Positions 11,841 through 23,528 of a stretch of 64,000 bases of DNA are shown piece by piece. The translations under genes and the position numbers were made by a program. Source of the stretch: Salvia splendens (Eukaryota; Streptophyta; Magnoliopsida; Lamiales; Lamiaceae); the NCBI RefSeq assembly GCF_004379255.2, contig NC_056035.1, forward strand, positions 33,247,208 to 33,311,207, given 5' to 3'. Under the pieces are notes generated by a model. The model worked only from the letters and a program-made list of their open reading frames with translations, did not search any database and was not told where the DNA came from. Each line of letters begins with the position of its first letter. Positions within the stretch are counted from its first letter, which is position 1.

Positions 11841-12893
11841 CTACATGCAGAAGCACAGCATCGTGAAGAGTTGCAACAAACTCAAAGCAAGGCTAGTAAC
11901 TCCATTTCCCCCATTCGAATAAATATCCGACTCCGAAAATGCCCCTAAACTGAAATTAGGGTTCGATCCATACAACGCCTGCACCCCTTTCACATCGTCC
12001 ATCTTCAGCTCCACCTTCGTCTCCCTCGGCCTCAGGCTCGGATACATCACCGCTTCCTTCACCGCCGTGTGCCCCAGCCCCAGTAGGTGCCCTATCTCGT
12101 GCGTCGCCACCGACTCCAGATCCACCGCCGCCGCCGATTTCTCCCTCTCGAAGTCCACCGCCCACGTCTCCGCCGCGTCCAGATGAAACCTCCCGCTCTC
12201 CGGCGAGAACGCGTGCGCCAGCACCCCCAGCACCCCGTCGAACGCCTCCCCGTCGCCGTGCTCCCCGCTGTAGAACCCTATCTTTATGTCCGCCCCTCCG
12301 TAGTCCCCCGCCTCCTCGAACGCCACCGGAATCACCGACGCCCAACGCCCGAACGACCTCCGGAACGCAGCCCTAATCTCCTCCTTGCTTAGAGAAGAAT
12401 TGATCGGATTTGCCGGAGAGAAGGCGTACGTTAGCCTCATCGGAATATTCCTCCCCCACCGCGGCCTGCCTTCAAAATACGCGTAGTTTTTTATTCGATG
12501 CAGCTTCCCGGGGAAGTCCGGGACGCCGCACCTCGGAGACATGAGCTCCAAAACTGTTGGAGAATCGAGCTTGCCGGTGACCGGAAGCCCTAATTTCTCT
12601 TGAAATTTGGTAATTGCATTTTCGAGATTCGAATCGAAGACATCGTCGGCTTGTGCTTCTAAGTATCCGAATCTGTGTAAATATCTCTTGAGCTGTGAAA
12701 TGCCGTTGACGGAGCTGCCCTTGATTGCGCCGCGGAGCTTTTCGAATTCGTGCAAATTGTGGCTGTGGATTTCGGCCGCGGAGGAGGTGTTTTGGGGGTT
12801 AACGGTGAAGATTGAAGGTGTTCTAGCGTGGATTTTAGATGGTGGGGTGATGAAGGAGACGAGGAAAAAATAAGAAAGGAATAATAGTAACAT
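11841..12893 (-). CDS. Plant matrix metalloproteinase (matrixin, M10A)
   Basis: Intronless 350-residue zinc metalloendoproteinase, probably secreted or attached at the outer cell surface, where plant MMPs act on extracellular proteins. In order: a hydrophobic signal peptide (about 1-23); a peptidoglycan-binding-like propeptide helix region (about 45-120); the cysteine switch PRCGVPD (120-126), whose Cys keeps the zymogen inactive; the catalytic domain with zinc-binding HEIGHLLGLGH (265-275) and a Met-turn in AVMYPS (Met283); and a hydrophobic C-terminus (about 333-350) fitting a GPI-anchor signal. Length, order and lack of introns match plant MMPs. All catalytic residues are present, so it looks functional. 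The Arabidopsis family has five close members; I cannot say which is the orthologue, so no symbol is given. Confidence 0.94.
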   Translation of the reverse strand: MLLLFLSYFFLVSFITPPSKIHARTPSIFTVNPQNTSSAAEIHSHNLHEFEKLRGAIKGSSVNGISQLKRYLHRFGYLEAQADDVFDSNLENAITKFQEKLGLPVTGKLDSPTVLELMSPRCGVPDFPGKLHRIKNYAYFEGRPRWGRNIPMRLTYAFSPANPINSSLSKEEIRAAFRRSFGRWASVIPVAFEEAGDYGGADIKIGFYSGEHGDGEAFDGVLGVLAHAFSPESGRFHLDAAETWAVDFEREKSAAAVDLESVATHEIGHLLGLGHTAVKEAVMYPSLRPRETKVELKMDDVKGVQALYGSNPNFSLGAFSESDIYSNGGNGVTSLALSLLQLFTMLCFCM

Positions 12894-12933
12894 GTTTGTT
12901 TTGAATGATGTAACAGATGAAGGTAGGAGCTTT

Positions 12934-12942
12934 GATATAAAG
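12934..12942 (-). promoter_or_regulatory. Candidate TATA box of the matrixin gene
   Basis: On the - strand CTTTATATC lies about 45 bases upstream of the matrixin start codon. The position allows only a short 5' leader, so the assignment is tentative. Confidence 0.35.
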
Positions 12943-15572
12943 AAAAGGGCTAATTAGTTTTGTTGCATGAATGAGAACATTCTTGTGTTGATTGGTTTGT
13001 TGAATCTCTTTTCTTATTAATCTTGACTTTTTAATGAAGTTTGGTAAGAATATTCAATTAATTCGGGATTGATCAAGAATTTTAAGCGAATGTATTCCTT
13101 TTGGTGGCTAAACATGATCAAGAATTTTAAGTTTAAGCGTTCTCAAAAATAGGATATAATGCATGGTGTAAGAGAGAAATGTTGTAGTTGTTGCTGTCAG
13201 AAGCAAGAGATGGCTGTGTGGAGAGGAAGAAGTTTTGGGGGGATTTTGTGCGTTTGAAGTAAAGAATGGTTGCTTGGAATGGTGAACACTGTTTCAACCA
13301 AACTTATGTTAAATGCAATGATTTGATTGCGGTTGTTTCTATCCAATTCGGTGCTTTTTCTTCCATGTATACCCCACGCCACTTACTATTTTCGATTTAC
13401 ATATATATATATAAGGAAACGTGTATCAGACTTTTCGGCAAAAATATAATTCTAGCTCAAACAAATGTTCAGCTCCGATTGAGTATGAATTTTGGTTGAT
13501 TTGGTAATATTGACATACTACAAGATAGGCTAATTTGCTTGGAAAGTTTTGGTTAATTTGGTGGTATTTACCCAATTATATGATGTACTCCTAACATCTA
13601 TCAACTCTATATTTTAGGCGGTTGCAAAATCGAACATGGCATAAGAACGATGTTGCTATATCTAAAATATCAACCAAAAAATAAACAAAGTTGTAAATGA
13701 CACGAGTTTAATGCACATTTGGTAAAGTAAGAAGGGAGGAGGAAAAATGTGAAAACAAATTGTGACTTGTGAGGTTCATATTAAGAATGATGTGTAAAAT
13801 TAGTATTTGTTTAAAACTTTTCATATTTAGAATTGGTCTAATTTTGGTGCACGACTCAAAATAATACAATTAGTCTATTTTTGTGGACGGATGCAGTATC
13901 ATTTTTCCATCAATTTTTTTGCATATTAACTAAAATTGTGGTTGAAACTTATCTTTTTTGCATGTTCATATATTTGTGGGTTGAGTGTTATACTGATTTT
14001 GTTTAACTAATAGGCCACAATTAACAATATTCAATTAACGTTGTGTTGCATCTAGTATGCTCCAATTCTTCTTTCTTTGCAAAATAGTTAATCACTTTGT
14101 ATATATCGCTTGGGTAATTTCAGTTGTATTAATTAATCTCATGAACCACACACTGCATACATATTTAATTCTGAGAAATAATCATGCGAACAGAGCATGT
14201 TTTTCATGATTCAAAAACTGTCGTCTAGTGTGGAAAAAGAAAATTTGGATGAGAGATCCAAGTCTAATATTAACAAATAAACATGCCCATTAAGTTTTGG
14301 GCCTAATTTGAGAGTTACCTGTATCTGGATCTTAATAATATCAAGTTCAACTATTGGATTCAAAACATCTATACCTATACTGGATCCATTCAAGCAAAAT
14401 CCATTGCTAGGTAGGCCATGTCATACTTTGGTTTGGTCACAAAAAAACACAAACATAAGATTTATCAATTTTGTTTTGAAAAAGGCGAACCATGTAAAAT
14501 TAGTAAACACACACACACACACACAAAAAGTGTGGTATGTTCACATTGGCAAAATGGTCCCTGGGTTGAGTTAGTGCGAAAGAAACAGAATTAAGCGCTT
14601 GAATGGTCCCCTCACAAAATTGCACTTTGATATATATCACTCTCTCTCTCATATGTATATATATTATCGCATGGATTTGTGTTTCATTAAAAGAAACAGT
14701 GTGTTTTACGATGAACAAGATCCTCCCACGTACGGCTCTTCTGAGGGCTAACTACACGTGTCTCTACCCCAATTAATTATTCCTTTCTCAGTAATCAATA
14801 TACTACAAAATTGAAGAATTGGATATTGAATACAGAAATATTTGTTGCTTTTCTTAATCCTAAATTTATGAGTTGGATGTGGAAACAGAAGGAAATTTTG
14901 GAAGCAAAATTGTAAAATATAACTGACTTTCAAATTGATCAACTAGCATTACTCTTCATATAATTAAATTCATAGATCAGATTTAATCGAATAGGAAACA
15001 TAATTGTTGTCTACTCTATGGGAATCCGAATAGTATGTGATTGTCTCCACATATTCCACCAAAAAAAGGAAGTTGGCGCAAAATGCGAGCAACACTTTTT
15101 TTTCTGTGAATTGGTCACTTCGCTTTCCTGCTTTATATCCTTGGTAAAGATGAAAAAGGGAAGCAATATGCTTTTTCATAAGTATGCATTTAATTTTAGA
15201 TATATAGTCGAAAACCATGCCAATGATATGATTGACGTCTTACTTAAAAATAATATGTTTCCGTTATCAGTTCATCTGATTAAAAATAAAATATTTTTTA
15301 AAAATAGAAGCCAATTTTTTACTTTTTTCTTCTCTTTTCATTAGCTTACAAAACAATAATATTATATAATAAATTAAATATTTAATATTTATTGAAAGGT
15401 GGGAGTACTTAAAAGCTTCTTTAGTTTTTAAATTAAATTCAATGAATTGACGATCTAGGTTTCCGGTCCTAGTTAGTACTAGTTAGTAGTTACACACTTA
15501 CACAATGCAATTCATTTTTATTACTCCTATAAGCAAACATGCATATTGTTTAGCTAAATTTTTTGACATGTT
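12943..15572. other. AT-rich intergenic region with simple repeats
   Basis: No gene is seen. Small features are a (TA)n run at about 13400-13413, an (AC)n run at about 14506-14524 and a short CT run near 14640-14650. ORFs of 60-108 residues here have low-complexity, AT-driven compositions and no recognisable motif. Confidence 0.5.
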
Positions 15573-16643
15573 GGTCATCCGCAACGCTGTCTCTTATCCG
15601 TCTCTTAACCGTCTCATCTCTTCACTATTCATGGGCCCCACTGTACTTTTCATCTCATCTCTTAACTAAGAGACAACACCTGCAACCCTACATCTCTTAA
15701 CCATCTCTTAATCATCTCATCTCTTAACTATTCATTCAATTTCATTTTTTATTTTTATTTCTAACAAATTCAATTAATAAAAACATACTTCATAAAATAA
15801 AATAAAATTACAGCTTAAAATTCTAAAAAAATAAAAACCACATTAATAAAATCTTAAAAAAATAAAAAAAAATACATAATTTAAAATCTTCCGCTCACTC
15901 TCTCTAAATTCAAAATCTCAAAACTCAAAGAAGCAGAAGAAAGAGTTGTCTAATGGCGATCATGTGCGTCTACTGGTTGTCAAATTTAGCCCAAATGTGC
16001 TCCATTAGATCCTCCTAGAGTTGGGCGTGGGCGGTAGAATCACGTGTCCTTGCCCGAACAGACAACCGATCTTGCATACACGGATGCACTCCTCCCGACG
16101 TCGATCTTCTGCTAGCGATTCTTCAATTATTCAACGCATTTGCTCAAATTGATCCATGAATTGATTAAATTTGGGAGAAGAATAATGTTTTGAGATGAAG
16201 AATGTAGAGTGTTTGAGTGAGAATAGAGAGTTTTTTTGTGGATTAATTTGTGGGAATGATTTGATATTTATAGAAGTGATTGGGGGCTTAAAAAAATTCA
16301 AAAAATTTCAAAAAAAATTGTAAAAATGGCTATAAACGGCTAGTATAATTTTGGGCGGTTTTTTTTTTGAATTTTTGCTGAATTTAAAAAAATATAATAA
16401 AAAATACATTTTCAACGGAAATAAACGACGCCCACTCGCGGGCCGGCGAGTGGGCATCACGGACGAACCGCAGCTCGCCACGTCGCCAACGTGCGTGGCG
16501 AGACAGCTCGCCAAGCGTCTCTCTGCGACGAGTTACGAGATGGGGACGGGCTGGGGACGGACGGAGCCCGCAACGCTGGCTCACTGCCATTTTGTCTCTC
16601 ATAGACGAGATAGGGACTACAACGAGAGACGTTGCGGATGCTC
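15573..16643. mobile_element. Non-autonomous PIF/Harbinger-like element with ORF relic
   Basis: The ends form an inverted repeat: GGTCATCCGCAACG on the left and CGTTGCGGATGCTC on the right. TTA follows the right end; the left flank reads GTT, so the 3-bp duplication is imperfect or mutated. On the - strand a TATA-like CTATAAATA (about 16270) precedes ATG at about 16159 and a broken reading frame: MDQFEQMR, a stop, then IIEESLAEDRRREECIR, and after a frameshift RARTRDSTAHAQL, a stop, then EDLMEHIWAKF. That last motif resembles the C-terminus of plant Harbinger transposases. The right third is GC-rich with a perfect 10-bp hairpin at 16430-16439/16446-16455. Confidence 0.6.
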
Positions 16644-17570
16644 TTAATGGTGAAACAATATCTCTACAAGAAGAAAAAGAAAAGAACGGTAAAGAGTGGT
16701 CACAATCAGGTAAAATATGATTGGCCCATGTTTATTGAGGGGAGAGGTGCAATTGTGAGAGATGAAGTATGTGTATTGTGTGTAAAACTCACTTTACAGA
16801 CTGTTGCATTGAATATCCAACAATGATTAAAGTCATAAATTCATATACTCCCTTTTACCAACTCATTACCCGCGTGCATAATCCATCTAAATACCTCTTC
16901 CATCCATCAATTTAATACAGTATATACCTCCCGATTTAATACTGTACTGCTACTATATGCTCCTTTGGTCCAAAAAAAAAATACATTTTGGATTAAGCAA
17001 AAATTTTGATGCAAAATTGATAAAGTAAGAGAAACAAAAAGAAAAAATAGTTAAAATATTATTATTGGAGTATAAGTCTCACCTTATTAGAGATTAAAAA
17101 AAAGTTTTAAAAAGTACAAATTTTTATGGGACGGACAAAAAACGAAGGAGTACATATTCATATAGGACGGAAGGAGTAAAATTTAATAAAGTGAAATAGT
17201 AGTAAAATTTTTAGAATATTATTAAATGTAAGTAATTAAAAACATCTCACTTATATAGAAAGTAGATTGTGGGCCCTTATATAGCAATTATTTGGGTATC
17301 ATGTGATTTACCTCTAATTTTCATCCATAATTTATTTTCACCCATAATTTTACTACTTTTTGTTCACATACTAATGTCTTAATTGCTTTAATATGAGCTA
17401 AAATAAATTGTTTGAATATGTTGTAAGTAATAACTATAGTAACATTAATATTAACAAAAAAGGATAATACTTCATCACTTCTATAAAAATAGAAACATTT
17501 TAAGATGACATGAAAATTAATGAATTAATGAATAATTTAAAAGTAAGGGAGATGGATGATGCACTATTTA
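16644..17570. other. Intergenic region with Stowaway-like sequences
   Basis: No gene is seen. The stretch about 16955-17160 begins CTCCTTTGGTCC and ends with GGGACGGACAAAAAACGAAGG and GGACGGAAGGAGTA, the CTCC..GTCC/GGAC..GGAG ends typical of plant Stowaway (Tc1/mariner) MITEs. Exact ends and TA duplications are unclear, and two overlapping copies are possible. Confidence 0.4.
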
Positions 17571-17574
17571 TTAG

Positions 17575-18940
17575 CACTAAAAATACCCGCAAGTTTACAG
17601 GGTAGATCTAGTATAGCTAAAGGTCAGTACCGGGATATCCAACACAGGGAATAAGATTGCAACTGACTATCATATACCTAGCATCACATACTATTTAGAG
17701 ACACCGAGTTTTGGGTTTTGGTTTTATAAACTAGACATAAATATAAACAAATATAAAAATAAAATAATACAAAGCAGGCTAAAGAAAGTAGAGTTTTAGG
17801 ATCCAACTACTACGACCTAGTGATGATTAATCTCACATAACCTTTACCTTTATGTGTCTCTAGGATTATTAGGAAAGTCGCGATTTTCAGATAAGCACTC
17901 TCTCAAGTGCACATATCCAGTAGATTAGACTCTAACTATCAAAGTCTCCTTCCAATAGATTAAATTCTAACTCCTTAAGTTCCTAAGACTTAAGTCCTCA
18001 CAAAGGGTCCCCTCTCTCGAGTGCAGATAAACTTATGTGTTGTACTCGTTCCTTTTACCACGTAAGCTATCTCTCGATTAATCTAGTTAAATGGACATAG
18101 TTCTAAAGCTGGCCAGACAAAAGAACAATAAAAGCATGAGAACAAACAAAACAATCACAAGAGCTAGGAAAAGGTTCAATTCAATAAATCAAAACATGTT
18201 CATAATAGTCTTCACCAAAAAATCTAAAAATGATGTTTAACTACTCATAGACAAGTAGTAAAATCAATAATAAAAGTACTACACATGAAAGAAATTGATA
18301 AAACCCAAGGTTGAATCTTCAATCTTCAGTCTTCTCTTGCCTGGATCTGCAGAGCTCCGCTCCAATGGAAAATGGATGAATTATGTATGGAATATGGAAT
18401 GGAAGAAAGTGTAGAGAGGGAGTAGGATTGGAGGCTCTGAGATCGAGATTATGAATTAGGTTTGGGTATTTATAGGCGGAGAAATGATTATTTTTAATGA
18501 TTTTCGTGCCCTATAAATAAATGGGAGAGATTTGGGCAACAATTTATTTTATTCATGGAATTTTCGCCTATATTTTCGTCAGTTTTGACTGCACTGCGCA
18601 ATGTTCGTAGAATGGTCATAACTTTCTCTACAGAACTCCGATTGAGACGTTCAATGTGTCCACACGATGCTATTTCAAAGACGAAGAGAATAGCATGCAG
18701 TAAGTACTGATTGGACTTCAAACTTGCTGGAAGAATGGGCTCGAACAGAGGCTGCTACACCTTGGCCTTTTTGCATATTTTTTCTATCTTTTTCTATCAT
18801 TTATCAACGAACACATTCAAAATACCAAATATATAATATATGCAATTTAAGAACATAATTTGCATGATTGACATTTAAAACTAGTCAAATCTAGCCCTTA
18901 AAAACATGCAAAATCCGTGTTTGTCAATGGAGAGGATATT
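17575..18940. repeat. Unclassified ~1.35-kb repeat-like element
   Basis: The block starts near AGCACTAAAAATACCCGCAA and ends near CATGCAAAATCCGTGTTTG. It contains phrases such as GATCCAACTACTACGACC and CTCTCAAGTGCA that look like a decayed terminal region of a plant retroelement. I saw no ORF, no second copy in the window and no clear terminal repeats. Its type is undecided. Confidence 0.35.
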
Positions 18941-19140
18941 TAAAATAGTGTTAGTAAATAGTGAGACCCCTATTATTATTGATATTTAATGATGGGCTCT
19001 AATGGTATAAGTTATAAATAAATTGTTGTATAGTGAGAAATGAATGGGGGAGAACTTTCCATATATATATATATATAGAAATGAGATTTTTTTCTAACAA
19101 CCGAAAAGAAAAAATGTCCATATTTTTATAAGATGGATAG

Positions 19141-19710
19141 AGTAGGCCTGCAAATTCGGGTACCCGCGGGTACCCAGACCCAAAATCTCAAAAATATCAT
19201 ACTCAATATCTGACCCGTATGTGAATTTGGGTACCCTAATACCCGATGTGGGTACCCGATCCCAACTAATCGGATACCCATAAACCCGAAATTATTATAT
19301 TTCAAATTTATTTTTATATAAATTATTAAAAATAACACAATACTACTATTTATTGACTATTAGGAGTATTTAAAGTTTAAACTTCAATTTTAATGCTTTA
19401 GCTTTCTTTGGATTATGATTCTACGACCCTATTAGAAGTATTAAAAGTTTAAACTTCAATTTAAATTTACCATACGGGCCGTAGGCCATATATTAAATAA
19501 AAATATTTATCACAAATACATAATTAATCGATATTAGTCAAGTATCCTAATACGGGTTTCAGGTACTCTAAATCAGAAAAATCTTAATATTAACTACCCA
19601 AATTCGTATCCGAACCCATAATTTTTGGTTTCGAGTACCTAAAACCCGTTGGATATTAGATTAGAATCGGGTATATCCGAAACCCGAGAACTAAATTTGC
19701 ATCCATACAA
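19141..19710. mobile_element. Probable non-autonomous hAT-type element
   Basis: The left end reads TAGGCCTGCAAATTCGGGTA and the right end, on the other strand, reads TATGGATGCAAATTTAG followed by TTCTCGGGT, giving an imperfect inverted repeat around GCAAATT. Both ends carry many short GGTACCC/CGGGTA motifs, like the subterminal repeats of hAT elements. There is no ORF. I could not fix the 8-bp target duplication, so boundaries are approximate. Confidence 0.45.
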
Positions 19711-20032
19711 AAGACTAATAAAAATAGAATAAAATAGGAAATTTAAATGAATGGAAATACAGAGAGTGGAATAATGGTGGTGACATTTAATGAGCAGTAG
19801 ATTTATGATCAGTCTGCAACAAGTGCAGCAGCTTTTCTGTTTAAGAACATAACCCTATTTCAGTAGAAGGGCAGTTGCAACCATACCCCTACTTGTACAA
19901 CTGTCACATATCAATCTTATCCCCCACCCACACTCTTCCCTTTTTTCTCCCCTAGCTGCTTTCCATATTTCCTTCCTCCTTTTTACAGTAATAACAAGCA
20001 GATCCCATTTTTTTTGCAGCACCATCCATTAC
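19711..20032. other. Intergenic region upstream of the SPL gene
   Basis: AT-rich to about 19800, then mixed sequence with a pyrimidine-rich stretch (about 19918-19980) that fits a plant core promoter. No ORF is credible. Confidence 0.45.
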
Positions 20033-20042
20033 TATAAATATA
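20033..20042 (+). promoter_or_regulatory. TATA box of the SPL gene
   Basis: TATAAATATA lies 69 bases upstream of the start codon at 20111, a normal position for a plant TATA box with a short 5' leader. Confidence 0.55.
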
Positions 20043-20110
20043 AAAACACGCACAACACACAGACACAGTTGGTGTCATAGTTGTGGAAGGAAAGAAAAAA
20101 AGGAACAAGC

Positions 20111-21147
20111 ATGGAATACGGGTGGAGTAGCAGTAGCAGTAGCAGCGCAGCAGGAGGAGGAGGAGGAGGGCATAACGGTAATTTGACCCCAAATAATGCA
20201 TGGGAAGTTGCCAGCGAAGCAGCGATGCAGGAAGGCTCTTCCACACTGTATCGCTATCCCGATCCGCATCTGACCTGCTTGAAGCTCGGAAAGAAGCATT
20301 ACTTTGGGGATCTGTCTCCTCCACCGCCGCCCTTCTCACTGATAAAGAGATCCAAAGGGCCTTCCTCTGTTCCGGCGACACTGCCGCGGTGCCAGGTGGA
20401 GGGCTGCCAGGCGCCGCTGCTCAACGCCAAGGATTACCACCGGAGGCACAAGGTGTGCCAGACGCACGCCAAAGCCCCTAAAGTCGTGCTTCTCGGAATC
20501 GACCAACGCTTCTGCCAACAATGCAGCAGGTAGAGATGGTGGTATCATAATTATATCACTACTATAGTAGTACTATTTTCTTCAAATTTTTAATTTAATG
20601 GAATTAAATAGGTTTCATGCCGTGGGAGAGTTTGATGACACGAAGAGGAGCTGCAGGAGGCGACTGGCGGGCCACAACGAAAGGAGAAGAAAGAACTCGC
20701 AACAACATCATGCCTCTTCTGCCACCAAAGGTAACTTATCATAATTGTTTCCAAGTTATTACTAATACTGATGACAAAAATGTACTAGTAATATTAGGCA
20801 GACAGCCATATTTAGTGAGCATGAGCAGCAGTGGGCGTGCTCTCTCTCTTCTGTCACACTCACCGGCGAGCTACGAGCCGTGGAGCGCCTTGCCGGCTCC
20901 GGATCTGCCGGCCAGGTGCAGCGCGGCGCTGCGGGAGCTCATCGCGGAGAATCGGGCTTCCGTCTTCGATGCCGCAAAGATATGGCCGGGCTGGGCTGGG
21001 CCAGAAAGCCGCGGGCACGTGACACTGAATCTCATGCAGGGCCCGGATTCGGCTTTTGGGCTTATTTTGGGCCACGATCACCGGCCATCGGAAGAAGGCG
21101 CCGCTGGAGATTGCTCTGACCTTTGGAACCTGCCTTTGGGGTATTGA
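20111..21147 (+). CDS. SBP-box transcription factor (SPL family), miR156 target
   Basis: Three exons: 20111-20529, 20612-20730 and 20798-21147 (888 nt, 295 residues), all with GT-AG introns. The first intron sits at the conserved SBP position after CQQCSR. Start ATG 20111 gives MEYGWSSS; an upstream in-frame ATG at 20081 is less likely. Residues 93-168 form the SBP DNA-binding domain, with first-zinc ligands C94, C99, C116 and H119 and second-zinc ligands C135, C138, H142 and C154. The bipartite basic tail [13 protein letters not shown] is also a nuclear signal. An upstream motif, [15 protein letters not shown] (51-65), precedes it. Exon 3 encodes ALSLLS inside a miR156 site. SPL proteins bind GTAC cores and control phase change and flowering. 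The exon-3 acceptor (ATATTAG at 20791-20797) was chosen because it keeps ALSLLS in frame. The exact SPL clade is not certain. Confidence 0.9.
20837..20856 (+). promoter_or_regulatory. miR156/157 target site in SPL exon 3
   Basis: GTGCTCTCTCTCTTCTGTCA matches the conserved miR156 recognition sequence of plant SPL mRNAs and encodes the conserved ALSLLS peptide in frame. It predicts post-transcriptional repression by miR156 in juvenile tissue. Confidence 0.93.
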
Positions 21148-21661
21148 TTTTGCATTTTAATTTTAACTTTGTTTTTTTGTGCATCAAAACTTGTGGATAT
21201 TATTCCGCCTTCGATTTTTGTTTTTGTTTATTGTAAACGTATGACTACTTAATTTCTCAAGTACTAATAATATGAGAATAATTGAAGATTAGTACCAAAA
21301 TATCTGGGTTCTTTGTTTGACATGGATTTTCTGTCATTTTTATTAGCTAGAAATTAAATTTATTTAAGTTGGAAACTTCTCTTTCCCTGTTAAATTATTG
21401 GTGAAGATACAAACGTGAAATTGATTGTTTATAGTATTTGATTAAATTATTTATTCGTGGCAAATACCAAAACAAATACGGTAACAGTATGTACTCCATT
21501 TCTTAGTCTATTGAGCCATTTATTAGTAACCAAAATTAAAAGGTCAGCTATTATAATCACACAAGGAATATTATTGACTTTCAGAAATGAATGACAATGA
21601 TTGCATAATCGTAGGTTTACATTGATTAGCTTTTTTGTAGGAAGGGCATAAATTTCTTTTA
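21148..21661. other. 3' flank of the SPL gene
   Basis: AT-rich sequence that should contain the SPL 3' untranslated region; no other gene is seen. It ends at the TTA duplication of the Harbinger element. Confidence 0.5.
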
Positions 21662-21967
21662 GGCCATCCACAATAGCCATAGCCTAGCCACTATCACATC
21701 ATCAGCACTAAAAATCCTCCTGTCACATCATAAATAGCCCAGCCATAGCTTAGCCACATCATAAATAGCCCAGCCACATCAATAGCCACATCACTAATAA
21801 CAATTATATAAAATGACATAATTAACAATCACACAATATACGGAATTTAATTTACGAGACATATATGGGAAAAGTTTAATAATACTATTAAAATTTTAAA
21901 AAGTACAATAATTTAAAAAAAGTACATTAATTTAAAAAAAAATACATTAATAAAAAAGAGTGACAAT

Positions 21968-23440
21968 TCACTCCTCGTCTCCGTCGTCGTCGCCTCCGTC
22001 GTCGTCGCCTCCGTCGTCGTCGCCTCCGTCGCTGTCGCCTCCGTCGCCACCATCGCCGCCGCCACCATCGCCGTCGCCTCCGCCGCCTACGCCGCTGCCG
22101 CCGCCACCGGTCTCCCTCCGTATAGCCTCCAACTCGTCCTGCAGGCTCATGAGCAAGGTTTGAAGCACGCTCTTCTCCACGGGATCCGTTGCCACCCGCC
22201 ATTCGGCCATCGTCTTGATCAACTGAGCGCGCGTTTGGGCGCGAGCGAAGAATTTGAGCTCCTGGGTGGATTGGCCAAGGGGGGATGCCGACTGGACCTC
22301 CTGGGAAGCCCCGGCGTTCCCTCTCGCCGCCTGCTGAGCGCGCTTGCGCCCAATCGGGCGAGGTCGGCCACCGACCGAACGCGGCGTGGGGAACTCCTGC
22401 GTCGTCTCGGGGAGGTCGTGGGAACCTCCGCTGCTGCCGCTGTAATCGCCTGTGTAGTTCAGTCGTTGCTTCTTCGGCCAGCCAGAGTCGACACCTACTC
22501 GGAACTTCTCGGACTCGCTCAGTACAAGATAGCAGTTCCAGTAGGTGAAGTCCTTGTATAAACCCTTCAGTGGGAAGGCTTTCTCCGCTATTCTCCTGCA
22601 GTCATCCTTCGTTTGGCCACTGCTCATCATGCGGAGTGCGTTGGTATACAAACCCGAAAATCGGGAGACCGCCGCCCTGATTCGGTTCCAGCCCTTCCGG
22701 CAATCCTCCCCGTTGCGGGGCCTCCCCTCCGGGCAAAATCTCTGGTAGGCTGCTGCTATCTTGCCCCACATGTTGACGATCCTTTGCTCGTTCGAAACGA
22801 GAGGATCGTCGCAAACACTCACCCACGCCTTGTTGAGCGCGACGTTCTCGTCGTCCGTCCACCTCCTCCGTACCTCCTCCTCACCCGGCTGCGACGACTC
22901 GCCGACCTTCTTCTTGCCCTTCTTCTTTGGGGCGCCACGCCCCGGCACTGCCCCCCCTTGAACTAGAGTCTCCGGAGCTCCGAGAGTATCAAACCCCAAC
23001 TCATCTAAGGAGAAACTATCAAACCCCAAGGGTGTTTGGGTCGATGTGTGCGAAGACCCAGTCGAAAAATCAAAACTGGGGCGATAGACATCCCCCGCCG
23101 TCGCCGGGGACCCCCCAGGAGTCCCCTGTGTAGCCGGTACGACCCCCGGAGTCCCCTGTGTAGCCGGTACGACCCCCGGAGTCCACTGTGTCGCCGGTAC
23201 GACCCCCGGAGTCCACTGTGTCGCCGGTGCTCCCCCGGGCATCATCTGCATCCCGGGTACCCACCCCGGTATCGGCGGAAACCCCCCCGGCGGACTCCCC
23301 CCCATTGGGGCCCCGGGCATCATCTGCTGCCACGGGTACATGTTGTAGTACCCGGGCACCTGACCCCATCCACTTACCACAGGGATCGTCGGAGTTTGTG
23401 ACCCGCTACTCCCGGAACTAGGCTCGTTGTTGAGATCCAT
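21968..23440 (-). CDS. Myb/SANT-like DNA-binding protein of Harbinger element
   Basis: Intact 490-residue ORF. I chose ATG 23440 (MDLNNEPSS) rather than the more distant ATG 23641, because the TATA box lies at about 23529-23536 and upstream codons read into the element's GC-rich terminal repeats. In order: a Gly/Pro/Met-rich region with four near-identical TPGVVPATQ repeats (about 72-111); a Lys-rich nuclear-signal-like stretch (PKKKGKKK, 171-178); a SANT/trihelix-type domain starting RRRWTDDENVALNKAW (191-206) and running to about 300; a region like the NAM-associated C-terminal domain; and an acidic Gly/Asp tail. Plant databases often mislabel such proteins as 'glutathione S-transferase T3-like'. 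In PIF/Pong-type elements this protein binds element ends and works with the transposase. Confidence 0.85.
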   Translation of the reverse strand: MDLNNEPSSGSSGSQTPTIPVVSGWGQVPGYYNMYPWQQMMPGAPMGGSPPGGFPPIPGWVPGMQMMPGGAPATQWTPGVVPATQWTPGVVPATQGTPGVVPATQGTPGGSPATAGDVYRPSFDFSTGSSHTSTQTPLGFDSFSLDELGFDTLGAPETLVQGGAVPGRGAPKKKGKKKVGESSQPGEEEVRRRWTDDENVALNKAWVSVCDDPLVSNEQRIVNMWGKIAAAYQRFCPEGRPRNGEDCRKGWNRIRAAVSRFSGLYTNALRMMSSGQTKDDCRRIAEKAFPLKGLYKDFTYWNCYLVLSESEKFRVGVDSGWPKKQRLNYTGDYSGSSGGSHDLPETTQEFPTPRSVGGRPRPIGRKRAQQAARGNAGASQEVQSASPLGQSTQELKFFARAQTRAQLIKTMAEWRVATDPVEKSVLQTLLMSLQDELEAIRRETGGGGSGVGGGGDGDGGGGDGGDGGDSDGGDDDGGDDDGGDDDGDEE

Positions 23441-23528
23441 TTCCCGTTGTTGATCTTGAACAGAAATTAAGATAGAGAGAGTACTCGTTAAAACAAGTGG
23501 TGCGAATGAAAATGACGAGCAAAGCGCG

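Noticed and set aside
13383..14660. Simple repeats (TA)n, (AC)n and (CT)n as regulatory elements
   Set aside because: Short microsatellites common in plant spacers; nothing ties them to a gene.
22160..22561. Open frames on the + strand across 22160-23421
   Set aside because: Shadows of the GC-rich Myb/SANT ORF on the - strand; no motif, and the - strand frame has promoter and domain support.
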